Below are positions 11,800 to 20,676 of a stretch of DNA of 64,000 bases, piece by piece. Both the position numbers and the translations under genes were made by a program. The notes under the pieces are model-generated. The model worked only from the letters and a program-made list of their open reading frames with translations. It did no database searches and was not told the origin of the DNA. The stretch comes from Halapricum desulfuricans (GTDB lineage: Archaea; Halobacteriota; Halobacteria; Halobacteriales; Haloarculaceae), in contig NZ_CP064791.1 in assembly GCF_017094465.1 (NCBI RefSeq), positions 930,001-994,000 on the forward strand, written 5' to 3'. Each line of letters opens with the position of its first letter. Positions within the stretch are counted from its first letter, which is position 1.

Positions 11800-12396
11800 G
11801 TGAGTACGCGTGCCGGGATCGTCCTCGCTGGCGGGTTCGCACGTCGGTTCGGCGACTGTGACAAGACGCTTGCCGAACTCCGTGGCAAGCCCTTGATCGC
11901 ACACGCGGTCCAGTCACTTCGACCAGCCGTCGACCGAGTGATCGTTAGCTGTCGCCACGAGCAACGGCCGTCGTTCGAACGCGTCCTCTCGAACGTCACG
12001 TATCGGCCGGACCCGACTCCGGACGAGGGGCCGCTGGCGGGGCTGGACGCCGCACTCGATGGGCTCGACGCAACGGCGGTGGCTGTCTCGACTGCCGATC
12101 GGCCGCTGGTTCCCACGGACCTGTACCGGCACCTCTTCGACGCACGTTCCGCGGAGGCGATCGTGATCCGAGCGGAGGGGATCGATCAGCCAGTCCCCGC
12201 AGTTTTCGATGCTCCGGCACTTCGCACTGCAGTTAGCGACCAGCGGGCGCGTGGGACGCGACGCCTGCGGGCCGTCCTCGATGCGGTCGAATACACGACA
12301 GTCCCGGCCACGATGGTTGCACGACGCTGGGGGGAGCACGCTCTCGTCGACGTGAATACGCCAGCACAGCTGGACCGGCTGAACGAGTCTCGGTAG
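11800..12396 (+). CDS. mobA: Molybdenum cofactor guanylyltransferase (MobA)
   Basis: A 198-aa nucleotidyltransferase of the MobA family, which transfers GMP from GTP to molybdopterin (or, for MobA-like proteins, related cofactors). The N-terminal loop LAGGFARRFGDCDK carries the GG-R-G-DK signature, followed by RGKPLIAH and the EGPLAGL and STADRPLV metal/substrate motifs. The GTG start at 11800 is preferred to ATG 11734 because homology begins at STRAGIVLAGG and CCTATACC lies about 28 bases upstream, as expected for a leaderless transcript. It may serve the same pathway as the two moeA genes 8 kb downstream. Confidence 0.88.
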   Translation: MSTRAGIVLAGGFARRFGDCDKTLAELRGKPLIAHAVQSLRPAVDRVIVSCRHEQRPSFERVLSNVTYRPDPTPDEGPLAGLDAALDGLDATAVAVSTADRPLVPTDLYRHLFDARSAEAIVIRAEGIDQPVPAVFDAPALRTAVSDQRARGTRRLRAVLDAVEYTTVPATMVARRWGEHALVDVNTPAQLDRLNESR

Positions 12397-12491
12397 TGCA
12401 TATTGGAAGATATAGCAACTACCTGCCAACGGCGGCAGAGCCCGCGCGTTCGCTAACCTCTTTGTGTCTGAGGGGCGTCTATCGAATCGCT

Positions 12492-12911
12492 ATGCCAACC
12501 CGCAACGCAGAAGCGACCTGGCGTGGAGACCTCCAGACCGGCAGCGGTGACCTCGCTCTCGGCAGCGGCGTGTACGAGGGACCGTACTCCTTCGCGTCGC
12601 GGTTCGAAGACGGTGACGAGACGAACCCCGAAGAACTCATCGGCGCGGCCCACGCCGGCTGTTTCGTTATGGCGCTGTCGAACGAACTCGACGAGGCCGG
12701 CTACGAGGCCGAGGAACTGCACGCCGACGCGGAGGTTCACCTCGACCCCGAGGCGCTGGAGATCGACTGGGTCGAACTCACGCTCGAAGCGACGATTCCC
12801 GATATCGACGAGGAAACCTTCCAGGAGATCGCTGCCGGCGCCAAAGAGAACTGCCCGGTCTCGAAAGCGCTGGCCGGTGTCGACATCCGCCTCGACGCGA
12901 CGCTCGTGTAG
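12492..12911 (+). CDS. OsmC/Ohr-family peroxiredoxin
   Basis: A 139-aa OsmC-fold protein; the family reduces organic hydroperoxides with a Cys pair. Cys57 (HAGCFVMALSN) and Cys121 (ENCPVSKAL) are the conserved peroxidatic and resolving positions. The family start MPTRNAEATWRGDLQTGSG was chosen over a start 96 bases upstream. Single-gene unit; its 3' end is 20 bases from ilvD, which is convergent. Confidence 0.9.
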   Translation: MPTRNAEATWRGDLQTGSGDLALGSGVYEGPYSFASRFEDGDETNPEELIGAAHAGCFVMALSNELDEAGYEAEELHADAEVHLDPEALEIDWVELTLEATIPDIDEETFQEIAAGAKENCPVSKALAGVDIRLDATLV

Positions 12912-12931
12912 TCGGAACGAACGACGTCTTT

Positions 12932-14707
12932 TCAGTCGTCACCAGTCGCGGTGCGATCCGACGGCCCTTCGAGTTGGATCGCCGGTGCAGTGTGATCCGG
13001 GGCCTCCAGCACGCCACCGGTCGCCGCGCTGGTCGCGAGCGCGGCGAACCGCTCGATGACGCCGTTTGCTTCGATCGTCGGCGGCTCCCACTCGGCTGCC
13101 CGACGCTGTAGCTCGTCTTGTGACACGGCAAGGGTCAACTCGCCTGCGTCCACGTCGATCCGGATCGTGTCGTCCTCTTCGACGAGCGCGATCGGACCAC
13201 CAGCGGCCGCTTCGGGGCTGATGTGACCGATCGCGGCACCGCGAGTGCCACCGGAGAACCGTCCGTCGGTCAGCAACGCGACCTCGCCCGAGAGCGTGGG
13301 CGAGCCGCTGATCTTCGAGGTCGGTTCGAGCATTTCCGGCATCCCGGGACCGCCTTTCGGCCCCTCGTAGCGGATCACGACCACGTCGCCCTGCTCGATT
13401 TCGCCGTCGTCGTAGGCCTGCAACATTGCCTGCTGGGATTCGTATACTCTCGCACGGCCCTCGAACTGTCGCATCGAGTCGTCCATCGCGCCGGCCTTGA
13501 CAACCGAGCCTTCAGGTGCCAGATTGCCGCGCAGTACTGCGAGCCCACCCACCTCGTGGACGGGGTTGTCCCGCTCGCGAATGACTTGTCCGCTGGGCTG
13601 ACGATCGCCCATTCGGCCGCCAATCGTCCGGCCGTCGACTGTCGGTGTGTCCAGGTTGAGCAAGTCGTCGATCCGGTGGTACAGTGCCGGGAGGCCGCCG
13701 TCGTCCCGGAGGTGTTCCATCCGCCAGGGGCCGGCGGGACTCATATGCGCCAGGTGGGGTGTCCGTTCGGCGATCTCCTCGAAATCTGTCAGCGTCAGGT
13801 CCAGCCCGGCTTCCTGGGCGATCGCCGGGAGGTGCAGCATGGTGTTGGTCGACCCACCGAGCGCGAGATCGACTGTCACGGCGTTCTCGAAGCTTTCGCG
13901 GGTGAGGAACTCGGAGGGCCGGATATCCCTCTCGACGAGATCCAGGATCTGCCGGCCGCTCTGGCGTGCGATCTCGAATTTACGCTCGTCGGTCGCGCCG
14001 TGGGTCGCACATTCGGTCCAGGAGAGCCCAAGTGTCTCGGTGACACAGGCCATCGTGTTCGCAGTGAACATCCCCGCGCAGGATCCCTCACCGGGACAGG
14101 CGGTACATTCGAGCTGGTAGAGTTCGTCGTCGTCCATCTCGCCTTCCGCGTGCTGGCTGACGCCCTCGAAGACGTCGACCAGGTCGACCGGTTCGCCCTC
14201 GTGCTCGCCGGCCGCCATGTGCCCGCCGGTGACGACGATCGCCGGGATGTCCAGTCGGGCAATGGCCATCAACATCCCGGGGACAATTTTGTCACAGGAC
14301 GCCAGCGCGACGATCCCGTCGAACTGATGGGCATTGGCCATCAGCTCGACCGAATCGGCGATGACCTCCCTGGACGGGAGCGAGGATCGCATCCCCTCGT
14401 GGCCCATCGCGATCCCGTCGTCGACGGCGATCGTGTTGAACTCGAGCGGTGTACCGCCGGCCTCGCGGACGCCTTCCTTGACGTACTCGGCCAGTTCGTC
14501 CAGATGGACGTGGCCGGGGACGATCTCGTTCCAGGAGTTGGCGATTCCGATGTGCGGGTTGTGTATCTCCTCGTCACTCAGCCCCGCGGCGCGGAACAGC
14601 GATCGATGCGGTGCGCGATCGGCACCTTCAGTCACTTCCGCACTCCGGAGGTTCTCGTCTTTCTCGGACGGCAATGGATCTGCAGGCATGCTATTCGGTG
14701 TCGTCAT
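12932..14707 (-). CDS. ilvD: Dihydroxy-acid dehydratase
   Basis: A 591-aa iron-sulfur dehydratase that makes 2-oxo acids from 2,3-dihydroxy acids in valine, leucine and isoleucine synthesis. Diagnostic segments are HIGIANSWNEIVPGH, GIAMGHEGM, the cluster cysteines in ASCDKIVPGM and CPGEGSCAGMFTANTM, and C-terminal TDGRFSGGTRG. Full family length. An alternative start at the second Met (14689) would remove six residues. It stands alone, without other ilv/leu genes. Confidence 0.95.
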   Translation of the reverse strand: MTTPNSMPADPLPSEKDENLRSAEVTEGADRAPHRSLFRAAGLSDEEIHNPHIGIANSWNEIVPGHVHLDELAEYVKEGVREAGGTPLEFNTIAVDDGIAMGHEGMRSSLPSREVIADSVELMANAHQFDGIVALASCDKIVPGMLMAIARLDIPAIVVTGGHMAAGEHEGEPVDLVDVFEGVSQHAEGEMDDDELYQLECTACPGEGSCAGMFTANTMACVTETLGLSWTECATHGATDERKFEIARQSGRQILDLVERDIRPSEFLTRESFENAVTVDLALGGSTNTMLHLPAIAQEAGLDLTLTDFEEIAERTPHLAHMSPAGPWRMEHLRDDGGLPALYHRIDDLLNLDTPTVDGRTIGGRMGDRQPSGQVIRERDNPVHEVGGLAVLRGNLAPEGSVVKAGAMDDSMRQFEGRARVYESQQAMLQAYDDGEIEQGDVVVIRYEGPKGGPGMPEMLEPTSKISGSPTLSGEVALLTDGRFSGGTRGAAIGHISPEAAAGGPIALVEEDDTIRIDVDAGELTLAVSQDELQRRAAEWEPPTIEANGVIERFAALATSAATGGVLEAPDHTAPAIQLEGPSDRTATGDD

Positions 14708-14745
14708 GGGTTACCGGCCGAGGACGGTGTAGGTTTCGGTTTAGC

Positions 14746-15183
14746 CTACAGTCGCTCTTTCGCGAAAAGAGGGATCCCGACGTGTCGAAGCCGCTGTATC
14801 GTGTAGATCGGGACGGCCAGGAACGCGCCGACAAAGAACGTGAGATGCAACAGTACGTAGGCCTTCCAGTGGGGCGAATAGTCGACCTCCAGCGTGTCGA
14901 TATACTTGGCGTCGTAGTAGTAGCCGAACAACGCGCCGATCCACGACACGGCAAGGACGACTCCGAGCCCCCAGAGTGCCACATTCAATGCGGACCGAAC
15001 CCCTCCAGCGATGCCGAAAAATCGCCAGAGACCACCGAAGATTCCGTCAGGTGACGAGAGGAGGATGGCCGGAAACGCGACGAACACGCTGAGGAAGAAC
15101 GCCACGTGGTATTTCCACCACGCGAACTCCTCGGTCGGCGTCGATCGAACGGTTACCAGCCATTCCGCTATCGGCGAAGCCAT
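14746..15183 (-). CDS. Small polytopic membrane protein, unknown function
   Basis: A 145-aa protein with about four membrane segments (residues 25-45, 50-70, 75-95 and 108-130), rich in Trp, Tyr and Phe near the bilayer edges. A hydrophilic loop YDAKYIDTLEVDYSPHWKAY lies before the last segment. No family was recognised. It lies 38 bases upstream of ilvD on the same strand, so co-transcription is possible. Confidence 0.75.
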   Translation of the reverse strand: MASPIAEWLVTVRSTPTEEFAWWKYHVAFFLSVFVAFPAILLSSPDGIFGGLWRFFGIAGGVRSALNVALWGLGVVLAVSWIGALFGYYYDAKYIDTLEVDYSPHWKAYVLLHLTFFVGAFLAVPIYTIQRLRHVGIPLFAKERL

Positions 15184-15288
15184 ACGTCACTATCAACTTC
15201 ACGTCCCGACGATTAAAAGCCCCGATCCGGTGTTTCTCGAGTGGACAGCGGTCTCCAGTCGGCCGTGGCCGGGTTGTTGCCGATTATG

Positions 15289-15345
15289 GTTACTCTTTCG
15301 CAAGATATTGGGCATAGTCGTTACTCTTATGGCAATATTCTCCGA
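15289..15345 (+). promoter_or_regulatory. Promoter with direct repeats upstream of the importer operon
   Basis: GTTACTCTT occurs at 15289-15297 and again at 15320-15328, 31 bases apart (about three helical turns). The second copy runs into TTATGG, a TATA-like box about 25 bases before ATG 15355. AATATTCTCCGATATT follows. The layout suggests a regulator site overlapping a leaderless promoter. Confidence 0.5.
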
Positions 15346-15354
15346 TATTCGGGT

Positions 15355-16380
15355 ATGATGAATCGCCGTGCGTTCCTTGGAAGTCTCGGTGTTGCCAGCA
15401 CGACCGCCCTTTCAGGTTGTACGGTGTTCGGGCAAAACAGCGGTGCTCCTGGGCCGATCCAACTGGCCTACGACGCGGCGCCGCCCCACTTCCAGGCAGT
15501 CGTTATGGATCGGGAAGGCTGGTTCGAGGAGATGGACGCCGACTTCGAGACCGAAGAGGCCAGCTGTAACAGCATCGTCCAGTTGCTTACGACCGGCAAA
15601 GCTGACATCGGGATGATCGGTGTGGTTCCGGCACTTGTCGTTGCGGACTCAGACGCCGAGGCATCTGTTGTCTCGGCGAGTTCGAAAAACGGGTTCGTCG
15701 TGCTGACCGCGGAATCGGTCGCCGACCGATTCGAGGCTGACAGTGGTGGGTTCGATGCGGTGGACGGGCGACGATTCACACTCGGCACGTATCCGAAGGG
15801 GAGTGTCTCGGATATCACTGCTCGATACTGGATCAGCAACGAACGCGAGGCGTCTCTTGAGAATGTCGAACTCGTCCATCTCGGCGGGCCGGGTGCTGCC
15901 CGTCAGGCACTACTCGCAGGTGAGGTCGACGGGGCCGTTATCCCGGAGCCGACGCCGACGCTGATTGAGGAACGCACGGACGCCCCCTACCAGCGCGTCG
16001 CACGTGTCGAGCAGTTCATTCCCGGCGAACCGGCCGGCGTGACTGTCGCCCGGGACTCCTTCGCGGAGAAGCGACCCGACGCCGTGGAGGCGTTCATCGA
16101 TCGGCACGCATCGGCAACCCAGTTCATCCACGACAATCCCGACCAGGCCGCGACCTATATGAGCGACGTCTACGGTGGCGAAAGTGCCCTTGACGCCTCA
16201 ACAGCACGGGCAGCACTCGACTCCCCGGCGACGCAGTACACCACCGACCCACACGATATCACGTCCGGGGCCGAGGTATTGGCCGAGTACGCCCACCGAC
16301 TCGGGAAGACCGACTCGCGTCTCACGGCCGATGAGTTGTTCGATATGTCCTATTACGACCGGGCCGTCGGGGATCAGTGA
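15355..16380 (+). CDS. ABC transporter substrate-binding lipoprotein, NitT/TauT (SsuA-like) type
   Basis: A 341-aa extracellular binding protein. MMNRRAFLGSLG is a Tat motif and LSGC a lipobox, with Cys22 as the predicted lipid anchor. The mature part follows the NitT/TauT (nitrate/sulfonate/thiamine-precursor) fold: DIGMIGVVPALV, GTYPKGSVSDITARYW and AGEVDGAVIPEP line the ligand cleft in this family. The substrate cannot be read from sequence; the embedded DUF2061 gene hints at sulfur compounds and the downstream moeA genes at oxyanions. First gene of an operon with overlapping stops and starts through 18299. Confidence 0.85.
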   Translation: MMNRRAFLGSLGVASTTALSGCTVFGQNSGAPGPIQLAYDAAPPHFQAVVMDREGWFEEMDADFETEEASCNSIVQLLTTGKADIGMIGVVPALVVADSDAEASVVSASSKNGFVVLTAESVADRFEADSGGFDAVDGRRFTLGTYPKGSVSDITARYWISNEREASLENVELVHLGGPGAARQALLAGEVDGAVIPEPTPTLIEERTDAPYQRVARVEQFIPGEPAGVTVARDSFAEKRPDAVEAFIDRHASATQFIHDNPDQAATYMSDVYGGESALDASTARAALDSPATQYTTDPHDITSGAEVLAEYAHRLGKTDSRLTADELFDMSYYDRAVGDQ

Positions 16381-16631
16381 TGGCTGGCAGGTCGCTGTTG
16401 CCGATCACGGTCGCCAATCCGCGACGCAGTTGGAGCGAGTCGCTACTGAAAGCGCTGGTCTACCGGCTGTTTATGCTCGTCCTGACTGTCGTCGTCGCCT
16501 ACGCCGTCACGGCCGACCCGACGGCCTCGCTACAGATCGGGGTCGCCACCAATATCCTCAAGACGGGGACGTACTACGCCTACGAGCGTATCTGGGACCG
16601 CTTCCGGTTCGAGGTGGACAGCGATGGCTAG
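16380..16631 (+). CDS. DUF2061 membrane protein
   Basis: An 83-aa protein with two membrane helices around the conserved core SLLKALVYRLFMLV and ATNILKTGTYYAYERIWDR, the DUF2061 signature. ATG 16380 overlaps the upstream stop by one base; a GTG at 16377 is also possible. In bacteria DUF2061 genes are often found with sulfate-assimilation genes. Its placement between binding protein and permease suggests an accessory transport role, which is an inference. Confidence 0.85.
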   Translation: MAGRSLLPITVANPRRSWSESLLKALVYRLFMLVLTVVVAYAVTADPTASLQIGVATNILKTGTYYAYERIWDRFRFEVDSDG

Positions 16632-17487
16632 TCGCCCGTCCGATCGCACTGATGCACTGTCGGCCACGCGCGAATCTATCACTGTCGCATTCGAGGCGGT
16701 CGACCGATCATCGGTTATGTCGGGTCGAGTAGGGCGCGGTCTCGTCGGCGCGGCCGTCTTCGTGGCCGGTTGGTGGTCGCTCGCGAGTACGGTTCCGTCC
16801 TACCTGCTCCCGACACCCGCGGCTGTTCTTGGGGCGTTCGTCACGGAGCTGACGACGCCGGCGACGTTCGCGTTCGGCGGCGTCGAACTCAAGTTGACGG
16901 AGCTTTCGGCCGTCCTGTTGCAGAGTCTGCTGCATTACGTCCCCGGCTTGCTTCTCGGCGTTGGGCTGGGTGCGCCGCTGGGAATCGCGCTGGGGTATTC
17001 GACGCGACTGGACGAGTATTTCACGCCTGCTGTGGGGCTGCTGCGGCCGATCCCGCCGCTGGCGTGGATGGGGTTTGTCATCGCCTGGGTCGGCATCGGC
17101 CACGCTGGCGCGGCGGTCATCGTCGCCATCGGTTCGTTCTGGATCACGCTGCTTGGCGCCCACGACGGGGTCCGGGAACTCCCGACGGAGTGGATCGAGG
17201 TCGGGGAGAGTCTCGGCGTCCGGGACCACCGGACAATGGTCCGGAAGGTCGTGATTCCTGGCGTTGCGCCGTCGGTTTCCACCGCCGTCCGAACCAGCCT
17301 CGGCCGAAGCTGGATGATCATCGTCGCCGCCGAACTGTTCGGCGCACCGGGGCTCGGCTATCGAATCATCCACACGGCCCAGAGTCTCGCGATGGACGTC
17401 AGTATGGCCTATATGGTCGCGCTTGGGCTCGCGTACCTGGCTACGGACGCACTCTTTCAGGTCGCTCGCGAGGTGGCTGCACCGTGA
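16624..17487 (+). CDS. ABC transporter permease, SsuC/TauC type
   Basis: A 287-aa binding-protein-dependent permease with about six membrane helices from residue 38 on. The EAA loop that contacts the ATPase reads EVGESLGVRDHRTMVRKVVI, followed by PGVAPSVSTAVRTSLGRSW, typical of SsuC/TauC. The hydrophilic N-terminal 35 residues are longer than usual. It overlaps the DUF2061 gene by 8 bases and the ATPase start by 4, so it is translationally coupled. Confidence 0.9.
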   Translation: MASRPSDRTDALSATRESITVAFEAVDRSSVMSGRVGRGLVGAAVFVAGWWSLASTVPSYLLPTPAAVLGAFVTELTTPATFAFGGVELKLTELSAVLLQSLLHYVPGLLLGVGLGAPLGIALGYSTRLDEYFTPAVGLLRPIPPLAWMGFVIAWVGIGHAGAAVIVAIGSFWITLLGAHDGVRELPTEWIEVGESLGVRDHRTMVRKVVIPGVAPSVSTAVRTSLGRSWMIIVAAELFGAPGLGYRIIHTAQSLAMDVSMAYMVALGLAYLATDALFQVAREVAAP

Positions 17488-18299
17488 CTGACGAGACGGC
17501 GTTCGTCGCCCTCGAAAACGTCTCGAAGCGCTACGAGACTGGCGAGGGGACCATCGCCGCACTCGAGGAGATCGACCTCTCGGTCCCCGAGGGTGGGTTC
17601 GTGAGTCTCGTCGGCCCGTCCGGCTGTGGGAAGACGACGCTTCTCCGACTGGTCGCGGGCCTGGAATCACCGTCTTCCGGGCGCGTCCGCGTTGGCGGCG
17701 ACGTGGTCACCGGGCCGGACCCTGACCGGGGACTCGTCTTCCAGTCGACGACGCTGTATCCCTGGCGGACAGTGGCCGAGAACGTCCGCTTCGGGCTGGA
17801 GGTCAATGACACGAGCGCGACTGTGGCCGACCGGCGAGTCGAACGACTCCTTTCGATGGTCGGGCTTGCCGACCGGGCAGATGCCTATCCATCGGAACTC
17901 AGCGGCGGTATGCGAACCCGTGTCGGAATCGCTCGCGCGCTCGCTCTCGACCCCGAGGTCCTGTTGCTTGACGAGCCGTTCTCGGATCTCGACGTGGCGA
18001 CCCGGGAGTCGCTGCAGGAGGATCTACTCGGGATTTGGCACGAGCTGGGAAAGACCGTCGTCCTCGTGACACACACCGTCGGCGAGGCGGTCCGGCTCTC
18101 GGACTCGGTCGTCGTCTTCGATGGGCACGGGGCGATTTCGACTGTCGTTGACGTAGATCTCGACCGACCGCGGGACTTCGAGACCGACCGCTTTGACCCC
18201 TATGTGAGCGCTATCCGAAACACGATTCGGGACGGCAGAAGAAACGACCAGTCGACTGATCGATGTTTCGAACAACACACGACCAATCCAAAACACTGA
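17484..18299 (+). CDS. ABC transporter ATP-binding protein, SsuB/TauB type
   Basis: A 271-aa ATPase of the same importer. Walker A GPSGCGKTT, Q-loop VFQSTTLYPW, signature LSGGMRTRVGIARAL (Met for the usual Gln), Walker B VLLLDEPFSDLD and switch His VLVTHTVGEA are all present. The GTG start at 17484 overlaps the permease stop (GTGA); the long upstream frame is antisense-like noise. Residues after about 240 are polar and variable (NDQSTDRCFEQHTTNPKH). Confidence 0.9.
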   Translation: MTDETAFVALENVSKRYETGEGTIAALEEIDLSVPEGGFVSLVGPSGCGKTTLLRLVAGLESPSSGRVRVGGDVVTGPDPDRGLVFQSTTLYPWRTVAENVRFGLEVNDTSATVADRRVERLLSMVGLADRADAYPSELSGGMRTRVGIARALALDPEVLLLDEPFSDLDVATRESLQEDLLGIWHELGKTVVLVTHTVGEAVRLSDSVVVFDGHGAISTVVDVDLDRPRDFETDRFDPYVSAIRNTIRDGRRNDQSTDRCFEQHTTNPKH

Positions 18300-18352
18300 C
18301 CGAACAACGCACAAATAGCTCAGACACTTACCAGACGCCACCCAAATAACCT

Positions 18353-19405
18353 ATGACAGTGAACGCACTCGCACTCGCGGCGGATCGATTCGGTGATCGC
18401 TCGCTCAGTTACCCCTACTACCGCCTCCAGGAGGCGGGCCACACCGTCGATATCGCCGCTCCTGGCGGACAGCCGATCACCGGGCGCAACGGGATCGACT
18501 TCGAGGCCGACCTCCCGATTTCGGAGGCCGACGCGGCGGCCTACGACCTGCTCGTGCTCCCTGGTGGGTACTCCTCGGAGGCGATCCGGATGCAAGCCCC
18601 CGAGGCTATCGATATCGTTCGCTCGTTCGACGAGCGGGACAAACCGATCGCGTCGGTCTGTCACGGCGCACAGTTGCTCGTCAGTGCCGGCGTCGTCGAG
18701 GGGCGGCGACTGGCCTGCCATCCCTCGATCAAAGACGACGTCGAGGCCGCCGGTGGGACGTTCGTGAACGACGCGGGCGTCGTCGACGGCAATCTGATCA
18801 CGGCCCGGGATTACTCCGACGTGGCCGACTGGCTCGCCGCCGTCCTCAGGGAAGTCACGACTCCGACGACGACCGACGGCAGCGGGGTAACGGCTTCGGC
18901 CGCCGGACCCGACCCGACCCGATCGTCGAACGGGTCAATCCAGCCGATCGGGACCATCCACTCGCCGTACACCGAGGAGTCAGGGATGCCGATTCAGGGT
19001 GCCTTCTCCGAGGCGATGGGTGTCGTCGAGGTCGATCCCGAGTACGAACCGGGCCTGCTCGATCTGGCGGAGTTCTCCCACGTCGTCGTGCTCTATCAGT
19101 TCCACGTCGCCGAGGACTATGACCTACAGCCCCAGCCGTTTATGGAAGACGAGGTCCACGGCGTCTTCGCGACGCGGGCCCCGCGACGACCGAACCCGCT
19201 CGGGATGTCTGTCCTCGAGTTGGAGAACGTCTCGGACGGCTCGCTGTTCGTCTCCGGGGTCGATGTGCTCGATGGGACGCCACTGCTCGATATCAAACCG
19301 TTTGTCCCCGAGTTTAACGGGGTCGAAGACGCCCAGATTGGGTGGCTTGAGGGCGCTATCGACAACGAACACCGCCGGACGTCGGACGACCGGTTCGTCG
19401 AGTAG
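18353..19405 (+). CDS. trmO: DJ-1/PfpI domain fused to TrmO (TsaA) tRNA methyltransferase domain
   Basis: 350 aa in two parts. Residues 1-168 form a DJ-1/PfpI domain with nucleophile elbow SVCHGAQLL (Cys103-His104) and LLVLPGGYSSE, as in glyoxalase/peptidase-like PfpI proteins. A Thr/Ser/Pro/Gly linker (169-195) leads to a TrmO/UPF0066 domain (196-350) with IGTIHSPY, FATRAPRRPNPLGMSVLEL and LDGTPLLDIKPFVPEF. TrmO N6-methylates t6A37 in tRNA with SAM. The frame is continuous through the linker, so this is a true fusion, not adjacent genes. It lies between the importer and moeA on the same strand. Confidence 0.9.
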   Translation: MTVNALALAADRFGDRSLSYPYYRLQEAGHTVDIAAPGGQPITGRNGIDFEADLPISEADAAAYDLLVLPGGYSSEAIRMQAPEAIDIVRSFDERDKPIASVCHGAQLLVSAGVVEGRRLACHPSIKDDVEAAGGTFVNDAGVVDGNLITARDYSDVADWLAAVLREVTTPTTTDGSGVTASAAGPDPTRSSNGSIQPIGTIHSPYTEESGMPIQGAFSEAMGVVEVDPEYEPGLLDLAEFSHVVVLYQFHVAEDYDLQPQPFMEDEVHGVFATRAPRRPNPLGMSVLELENVSDGSLFVSGVDVLDGTPLLDIKPFVPEFNGVEDAQIGWLEGAIDNEHRRTSDDRFVE

Positions 19406-19455
19406 GCACTGTCGGAGACACGGGTTTTTGGTTCCGGCCGGTGTTCGATTCTACT

Positions 19456-20676
19456 ATGGGAGATGCTGAGTCAGTCCGAGGGTCAGGATTCGTCGAGCGG
19501 ACGCGCGTCCGTGAGGCACTCGAAACCCTCAGGGAAGCAACGAACGTCTCGACGGGGACCCAGACGGTGCCGCTCGCTGACGCGGACGGACGAGTCCTCG
19601 CCGAGACAGTGACGTCGCCACGGAACGTCCCGGACTTTCCGCGGGCGGCGATGGACGGCTACGCGGTCAGAGCCGAGGACACCTTCGGTGCGGCCGATCG
19701 ATCACCTGCCACGCTCACTGTCGGGGACAGCGCTGGCCCGCAACGGGCGACCTGGGTTCACACGGGCAGTCCCGTCGCGGAGCCGGCCGACGCCGTCGTC
19801 AAGACCGAGAACGCCCGGGAAGTGGGCGACACCATAGAGATCACGAGCGCCGCCGCAGTCGGCCAGAACGTCAGTGAGGTCGGCGAGGACATCGAGGCCG
19901 ACCAGCACCTGTTCGATCCGGGGCATCGGCTCCGCCCATCGGATCTGGCGCTGCTCCGGTCGGTCGGAACTGAGTCAGTCACAGTTCGGGAGCGCCCGTC
20001 CGTCGCCGTGATCCCGACCGGCGAGGAGCTGGTCGAGAGCGACCCCGACCCCGGGGAGGCGATCGAGACCAACGGGCTGATGGTCTCATCGCTGGCCGAG
20101 CGCTGGGGCGGCGACACCCGGTATCGCGATGTCGTGACCGACGATCGGGACGCGCTCGTGGCGGCGATCGAGGCCGATCTCGACGCGGACGTGATCGTGA
20201 CGACCGGCGGCTCTTCGATCGGCAAGCGCGATCTGCTTCCGGCCGTTGTCGAGGACCGTGGTGAATTGCTCGTCCACGGAGTGGCACTCAAGCCGGGCCA
20301 TCCGGTTGCGCTCGGACAGGTCGAGGACACGCCGATCCTCATGCTGCCGGGGTATCCCGTCGCCTGTATCGTCAACGCCTGGCAGTTCGTCCGGCCGATC
20401 GTCAACTGGACGACCGACACGGAGCCCGACGAGCCGGCCCGGGTCGAGGCCGAACTCGATCGGAAGGTCCGGAGCGAACCCGGCATCCGGAGTTGTGTCC
20501 GGGTGACCGTCAGCGAGACCGACGAGGGCGTCGTCGCTGACCCGGTCCACGAAAGCGGCGCGAGTATTCTCTCGAGCGTTTCGCTTGCCGACGGCTGGGT
20601 GCAGGTGCCCGAGTCGGTCGAGGGGTACGACGCGGGCGATCGCGTCACGGTCGAGTTCTGGGAGGCCCAGCCGTGA
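19456..20676 (+). CDS. moeA: Molybdopterin molybdotransferase MoeA
   Basis: 406 aa. MoeA inserts molybdate (or tungstate) into adenylated molybdopterin. Domain III motifs are clear: NVPDFPRAAMDGYAVRA near residue 60, HTGSPVAEPADAVV, VAVIPTGEELVE, TTGGSSIGKRD and KPGHPVALGQ, with a C-terminal beta-barrel domain IV. The start was set at ATG 19456, 15 bases inside the longest frame. It is translationally coupled to a second MoeA (4-base overlap), the paired-MoeA pattern seen in many archaea and thought to separate Mo from W or different steps. Confidence 0.93.
   Translation: MGDAESVRGSGFVERTRVREALETLREATNVSTGTQTVPLADADGRVLAETVTSPRNVPDFPRAAMDGYAVRAEDTFGAADRSPATLTVGDSAGPQRATWVHTGSPVAEPADAVVKTENAREVGDTIEITSAAAVGQNVSEVGEDIEADQHLFDPGHRLRPSDLALLRSVGTESVTVRERPSVAVIPTGEELVESDPDPGEAIETNGLMVSSLAERWGGDTRYRDVVTDDRDALVAAIEADLDADVIVTTGGSSIGKRDLLPAVVEDRGELLVHGVALKPGHPVALGQVEDTPILMLPGYPVACIVNAWQFVRPIVNWTTDTEPDEPARVEAELDRKVRSEPGIRSCVRVTVSETDEGVVADPVHESGASILSSVSLADGWVQVPESVEGYDAGDRVTVEFWEAQP

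Noticed and set aside
13223-14806. 527-residue rightward open frame
   Set aside because: It is antisense to ilvD and without motifs.
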